Source of the DNA: Microbacterium stercoris
Lineage (GTDB): Bacteria; Actinomycetota; Actinomycetes; Actinomycetales; Microbacteriaceae
Assembly: GCF_017592545.1 (NCBI RefSeq)
Contig: NZ_JAGFOA010000005.1
Location: forward strand, 1-64,000
Length of the DNA stretch: 64,000 bases
Direction: 5' to 3'
Shown here piece by piece: positions 60,587 to 64,000 of this stretch; the first letter of the stretch is position 1; the number at the start of each line of letters is the position of its first letter. Under the pieces are notes generated by a model. That model made no database searches and was not told the origin of the DNA. It saw nothing but the letters and a program-made list of their open reading frames with translations. Position numbers and translations under genes: made by a program.

Positions 60587-62953
60587 TCAGGGCGCGAACG
60601 CGGTCGAGAACGGCCTCGGTGCGCGGCTTGCGGGCTGCGCCGGGCGGGGGCCCGGCGCAGCCGCGGGCGGGTTGGCCGCGGTGGTCTCCGCCCCCGGCCG
60701 CAGCACGAGTTCTCGCCCGAAGTGCTCGATTCCGAGCTCCGGCCCGGACGTCAGGCGGTACAGGGTCGTCTCCGGCGTGATGTCCAGGTGCAGCGTGCGG
60801 CCTCCGATCCGGATGCCGAAGCTCACCCGCGAGAGCTGCGCGGGCAGGCGCGGGGCGAAACGGAGCCCGCTCACGCCGTGGCGCATGCCGCCGATGCCCG
60901 CGGTGATCGCCGTCCACAGACTGGCCAGCGACGCGATGTGGAGGCCGTCGGCGGTATCGCCCTGCAGATCGTCGAGGTCGAGGGTCGCCGCCTCCGCGAG
61001 GTAGTCGGCGGCCAGCTCGAGTTGACCGACCTCCGCGGCGATCACCGACTGGACTCCCGCCGACAGTGACGAGTCCCGCACGGTGAGCGCCTCGCAGTAG
61101 GTGAACGCCCGCGCCTTCTCCTCCTGCGTGAAGGCCTCATGGGCCGTGTAGAGCGCCAAGACGAGATCGGCCTGCTTGATGACCTGCTTGCGATACAGGT
61201 CGAAGTAGGGGAAGTGCTCCTGGAGGGGGTAGCGATCCGGGGCCGAGGACGCGAAGTCCCACAGCTCTCGGCTGGTGAAGCCGGCGGACGGCTCGTGCAC
61301 TCCGAGTCGTTCGTTGAACGGGATCGTCATGCCCTCGGCCGTGCGCCGCCAGTCGTCGATCTCGTCGGCGGACACCCCCAGCGCTTCGGAGACGTCCGGA
61401 TGGCGGAGCGCCGCGTCGACGGCGCCCTCGAGGTTCGCCTTCGCCGAGAGGTTCGTGTAGGTGTTGTCGTCCGTCATCGCCGAGTACTCGTCGGGTCCGG
61501 TGACGCCGTCGATGTGGAAGAGCCCCGCGTCATCCCATCGCCCGAGGGACACCCACATGCGCGCGGTCTCGACCAGGATCTCCAGCCCGGCCTCGCGCTC
61601 GAACTCCTCATCGCCGGTGGCGCGCACGTATCCCCTCACAGCTGCGGCGATGTCGGCGCCGAGGTGGAAGGCGATCATGCTCGCAGGCCAGTACCCGGAG
61701 CTCTCCTGCCCGTCGATCGTGCGCCAGGCGAAGACCGCGCCCTTCAGCCCGAGCTGCGTCGCCCTCTCCCGCGCGTGGCCGAGAGTGGCGTGACGCCACC
61801 GGAGGGCCTGCGCCGCGCTCGCCGGCGCCGTCGATGTGAGGACGGGCAGCACGAAGGTCTCGGAATCCCAGAACGTGTGCCCCTGGTAGCCGGCGCCGGT
61901 GAGGCCCTTGCCGGGGATGGATCGCGACTCGAGGCGTGCGGCCGCCTGGCACACGTGGAACAGCGCGAAGCGCACGGCCTGCTGCAGGCGGGGCTCCCCC
62001 TCGATGAGCACGTCGGCGCACGCCCAGTACTCATCCAGATACGCCCGTTGGGCGGCGACGAGCTCGTCCCACCCGATCCCCAGCGCCTCGATGACGGCGG
62101 CATCCGCCCGATCACGCAGCTCGGTGGCCGACGGGGAATCCGACCACTCGTGGCCCACCACCTTGACGATGTCGAGCCGGTCGCCCTCGTTCAGATCCGC
62201 TCGGATGGTGGTGCGCGCCAGATCGGCGGATGTCTCCGTCGCGATGACGGGCGGGCCACCGGTGCAGCGCACCACGTGATCCATCGCGACCGCCACGCCC
62301 AGGCGGCTGCGCCGGGTGACGTGCACGAGCGTCGCCCGCGTGCCCAGCAGGTGGTCTCCGAGGCTCTCCAACGGCGCCGCCAGCGCCTCCTTGACGCGCG
62401 GATCCGGATGCACCTCGGTCAGGGGCTCGTTTGCGACGATCTCGGACTGGACGGTGATCGCGCACGGCCCGTCACCCGCACGCACCTCGTAGCGCACCGC
62501 CGCGACCGACCGGTGCGTCAGCGACACCAGACGGGTGGACACGATCTCGACCGTGCGTCCCGCAGGAGACGTCCACTCGATCTCCCGGGTCAGCGTGCCC
62601 GCACGGAAATCGAGGCGCTGCTCGTGGCGGATCACCCGGCCGTGCCGGATGTCGAAGGGCTCGTCGTCGACGAACAGTCGAAGGATCTTCCCGTCGGGGA
62701 CGTTGATCACGCTCTGTCCCGCGTCCGGGTAGCCGTATCCGTCCTCGGCGTAGGGCATGGGATGCCGCTCGAAGAATCCGTTGAGGTAGCTGCCGGGCGT
62801 GCGGTGAGGGTCGCCCTCGTCGGGGTTGCCTCGCCACCCCAGATGACCGTTGGACAGCGAGAACACCGACTCGCGATGCGCGAGGCCGTGCTCGTCGAAT
62901 CCGCTGAGCCCGAGGCTCCAGGGAGCGACGTCGAAGGGAAGGGGCCGGGTCAT
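60587..62953 (-). CDS. Glycoside hydrolase family 65 phosphorylase/hydrolase
   Basis: A 788-residue enzyme of the maltose/trehalose/kojibiose phosphorylase family. The N-terminal beta-sandwich (SNGHLGWRGNPDEG; SYLNGFFE) leads into an (alpha/alpha)6 barrel whose general acid is the glutamate in GVTGPDEYS; TFWDSETFVLP and KQADLVLALY flank the active site. The C-terminal 35 residues are an Ala/Pro-rich tail. The exact sugar is not predictable. The beta-phosphoglucomutase gene that often accompanies GH65 is absent. A GAGGAGA ribosome site precedes the ATG. Confidence 0.9.
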   Translation of the reverse strand: MTRPLPFDVAPWSLGLSGFDEHGLAHRESVFSLSNGHLGWRGNPDEGDPHRTPGSYLNGFFERHPMPYAEDGYGYPDAGQSVINVPDGKILRLFVDDEPFDIRHGRVIRHEQRLDFRAGTLTREIEWTSPAGRTVEIVSTRLVSLTHRSVAAVRYEVRAGDGPCAITVQSEIVANEPLTEVHPDPRVKEALAAPLESLGDHLLGTRATLVHVTRRSRLGVAVAMDHVVRCTGGPPVIATETSADLARTTIRADLNEGDRLDIVKVVGHEWSDSPSATELRDRADAAVIEALGIGWDELVAAQRAYLDEYWACADVLIEGEPRLQQAVRFALFHVCQAAARLESRSIPGKGLTGAGYQGHTFWDSETFVLPVLTSTAPASAAQALRWRHATLGHARERATQLGLKGAVFAWRTIDGQESSGYWPASMIAFHLGADIAAAVRGYVRATGDEEFEREAGLEILVETARMWVSLGRWDDAGLFHIDGVTGPDEYSAMTDDNTYTNLSAKANLEGAVDAALRHPDVSEALGVSADEIDDWRRTAEGMTIPFNERLGVHEPSAGFTSRELWDFASSAPDRYPLQEHFPYFDLYRKQVIKQADLVLALYTAHEAFTQEEKARAFTYCEALTVRDSSLSAGVQSVIAAEVGQLELAADYLAEAATLDLDDLQGDTADGLHIASLASLWTAITAGIGGMRHGVSGLRFAPRLPAQLSRVSFGIRIGGRTLHLDITPETTLYRLTSGPELGIEHFGRELVLRPGAETTAANPPAAAPGPRPAQPASRAPRPFSTAFAP

Positions 62954-63119
62954 GCGTCGTCTCCTCGTCGCGGCGTCACACTCGGAACCTAACAAGCCCG
63001 ACCGATCACGCCACAGCCGCTGACATGACCCCCGCCGTCGTGGTATCGACCCGCGCGTCCGGCTGCGTGGACACGGGACTCGCGGCGTGGGCGCGCCAGG
63101 CGGGCCTAGGGTCGATCGC

Positions 63120-64000
63120 ATGGGTCAGCGCAGGGTCGGTTTCATCGGGCTGGGGATCATGGGCGCGCCGATGGCCGCGAACCTCGCGAAGCGCGGTTTC
63201 GATGTGGTCGTGTGGGGGCGAAGCCGCACCGCCGTCGAGGACGCCGTGACCGCCGGCGCTCGTGCGGCCGAGAGCGTCGCCGACCTGTTCGCGCAGGTCG
63301 ACACGGTCATCCTGATGCTGCGCGACGAGCAGGCGGTCGACGCGGTGCTGGCGCGCGGCACGGATCAGTTCCCGCACCTTGTCGCCGGACACACGATCGT
63401 GCAGATGGGCACGTTCACGACCGCGTTCTCCCGGGCGCTCGCTGATGAGGTCGAGGCCGTCGGCGGTCAGTACGTCGAGGCACCCGTGTCAGGGTCTCGG
63501 GGGCCGGCCGTCGCCGGCACACTCGTGGCGATGATCGCCGGATCCGATGACGCGATCGCGCGGGTCGAGCCCCTGATCGACGCGATGTGCGGGCAGCGCT
63601 TCCGCTGCGGCGCCGTTCCCGAGGCACTCGCCACCAAGCTGGCGGTGAACACGTTCCTCGTCACGATGGTCACGGGCCTTGCCGAGGCGTTCCATATCGG
63701 GGAGCGCACGGGCGTCGACCTCGCGGTCCTGCGCGACGTGCTGGCGGCCGGTCCCATGGCGTCGGTGGTGTCGCAGGGCAAGGCCCTCAAGCTCACCGAG
63801 AGCGACCTCTCGCCGCAGGCGGCGCTGGCCGACGTGCTCAAGAATGCGCGCCTCATCGAGCGGGCGGCCGAGGCGGCGGGCGCGGCGCATCCGCTCACGA
63901 GCGCCAGCCGCTCGCTGTACGAGGACGCCGTCGAGGCCGGATGGGGCGGCCTCGACATGATCGGCGTGATCGACGCGCTGCGCGCCCGCGCGGACCGCGG
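63120..64000 (+). CDS. 3-hydroxyisobutyrate dehydrogenase family oxidoreductase, 3' end cut by the window
   Basis: An NAD(P)-dependent beta-hydroxyacid dehydrogenase open to the last base (293 codons seen, close to full length). The Rossmann loop GFIGLGIMGAPMA is at residues 7-19, the substrate loop EAPVSGSRGPA around 121, and the catalytic lysine is K173 in ATKLAVNTFL. Substrate class could be 3-hydroxyisobutyrate, tartronate semialdehyde or a related acid. TAGGGT (63107-63112) seven bases before ATG 63120 predicts a leaderless message. The 166 bases shared with the divergent GH65 gene also hold a TAGGTT hexamer near 62989 for that gene. Confidence 0.9.
   Translation, partial: MGQRRVGFIGLGIMGAPMAANLAKRGFDVVVWGRSRTAVEDAVTAGARAAESVADLFAQVDTVILMLRDEQAVDAVLARGTDQFPHLVAGHTIVQMGTFTTAFSRALADEVEAVGGQYVEAPVSGSRGPAVAGTLVAMIAGSDDAIARVEPLIDAMCGQRFRCGAVPEALATKLAVNTFLVTMVTGLAEAFHIGERTGVDLAVLRDVLAAGPMASVVSQGKALKLTESDLSPQAALADVLKNARLIERAAEAAGAAHPLTSASRSLYEDAVEAGWGGLDMIGVIDALRARADR

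Noticed and set aside
1..64000. CRISPR arrays, insertion sequences, prophage or plasmid functions
   Set aside because: No evenly spaced repeats, transposase, integrase or phage structural genes were found on either strand.

Overview
The window is a chromosomal segment of a very GC-rich Gram-positive actinobacterium, most likely family Microbacteriaceae (Microbacterium-like). The reasons are frequent GTG starts, AdnAB in place of RecBCD, DUF3117, DUF3107 and UPF0182 markers, a SigK/RskA system, and many promoters whose -10 hexamer sits 6-7 bases before the start codon. I see no insertion sequence, prophage or CRISPR array. The genome assignment is inferred from gene content only.

Layout. 1-9.7 kb: a truncated Nudix gene, an AzlCD amino-acid exporter, ferredoxin fdxA, then the lysine/diaminopimelate genes dapC, dapD and dapE around citrate synthase gltA, a PIG-V-like membrane glycosyltransferase, DUF3117, an O-methyltransferase and tatB. 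9.7-21 kb: an mrp-DUF1003-MgtE(N)/CBS operon, YflT and Tex30-like proteins, aminopeptidase P, an EEP phosphatase, a PHP phosphoesterase, a DEAD-box RNA helicase, a ferritin-like protein and DUF3107. 21-38.5 kb: a block that also occurs in mycobacteria: adnA-adnB, an APH-fold pseudokinase, nudC, uvrD2, an orphan TOMM/E1-like protein, a DUF2342 metalloprotease, a PDZ-S16 protease and UPF0182.

38.5-40.1 kb holds the initiator tRNA-fMet, a DUF2283 protein and a frameshifted S41-like lipoprotein gene. 40.1-47.3 kb is an accessory locus: three secreted alpha/beta hydrolases around a LacI-family regulator, with repeated TCAACNACGTTGA-type sites next to two of the hydrolase genes and the regulator. 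47.4-52.7 kb carries an OhrR-like MarR regulator divergent from a quinone-oxidoreductase-type enzyme, followed by DoxX, amidohydrolase, LapA and AI-2E transporter genes.

52.8-58.7 kb is an envelope-stress module: dipZ-sigK-rskA, a divergent MPT83-like fasciclin lipoprotein, a duplicated-domain lipoprotein and a GAF-SpoIIE phosphatase. 58.7-64 kb has an alpha/beta hydrolase, an unknown glycine-zipper-like protein, a GH65 phosphorylase/hydrolase and a 3-hydroxyisobutyrate-dehydrogenase-family gene cut by the window end.

Most of the window is ordinary core genome. The parts most worth a second look are the LacI/hydrolase locus with its operator set and dead esterase domain, the uvrD2-TOMM-like-DUF2342-PDZ block with its APH pseudokinase, the compact SigK module, and the genome-wide leaderless-promoter signature.
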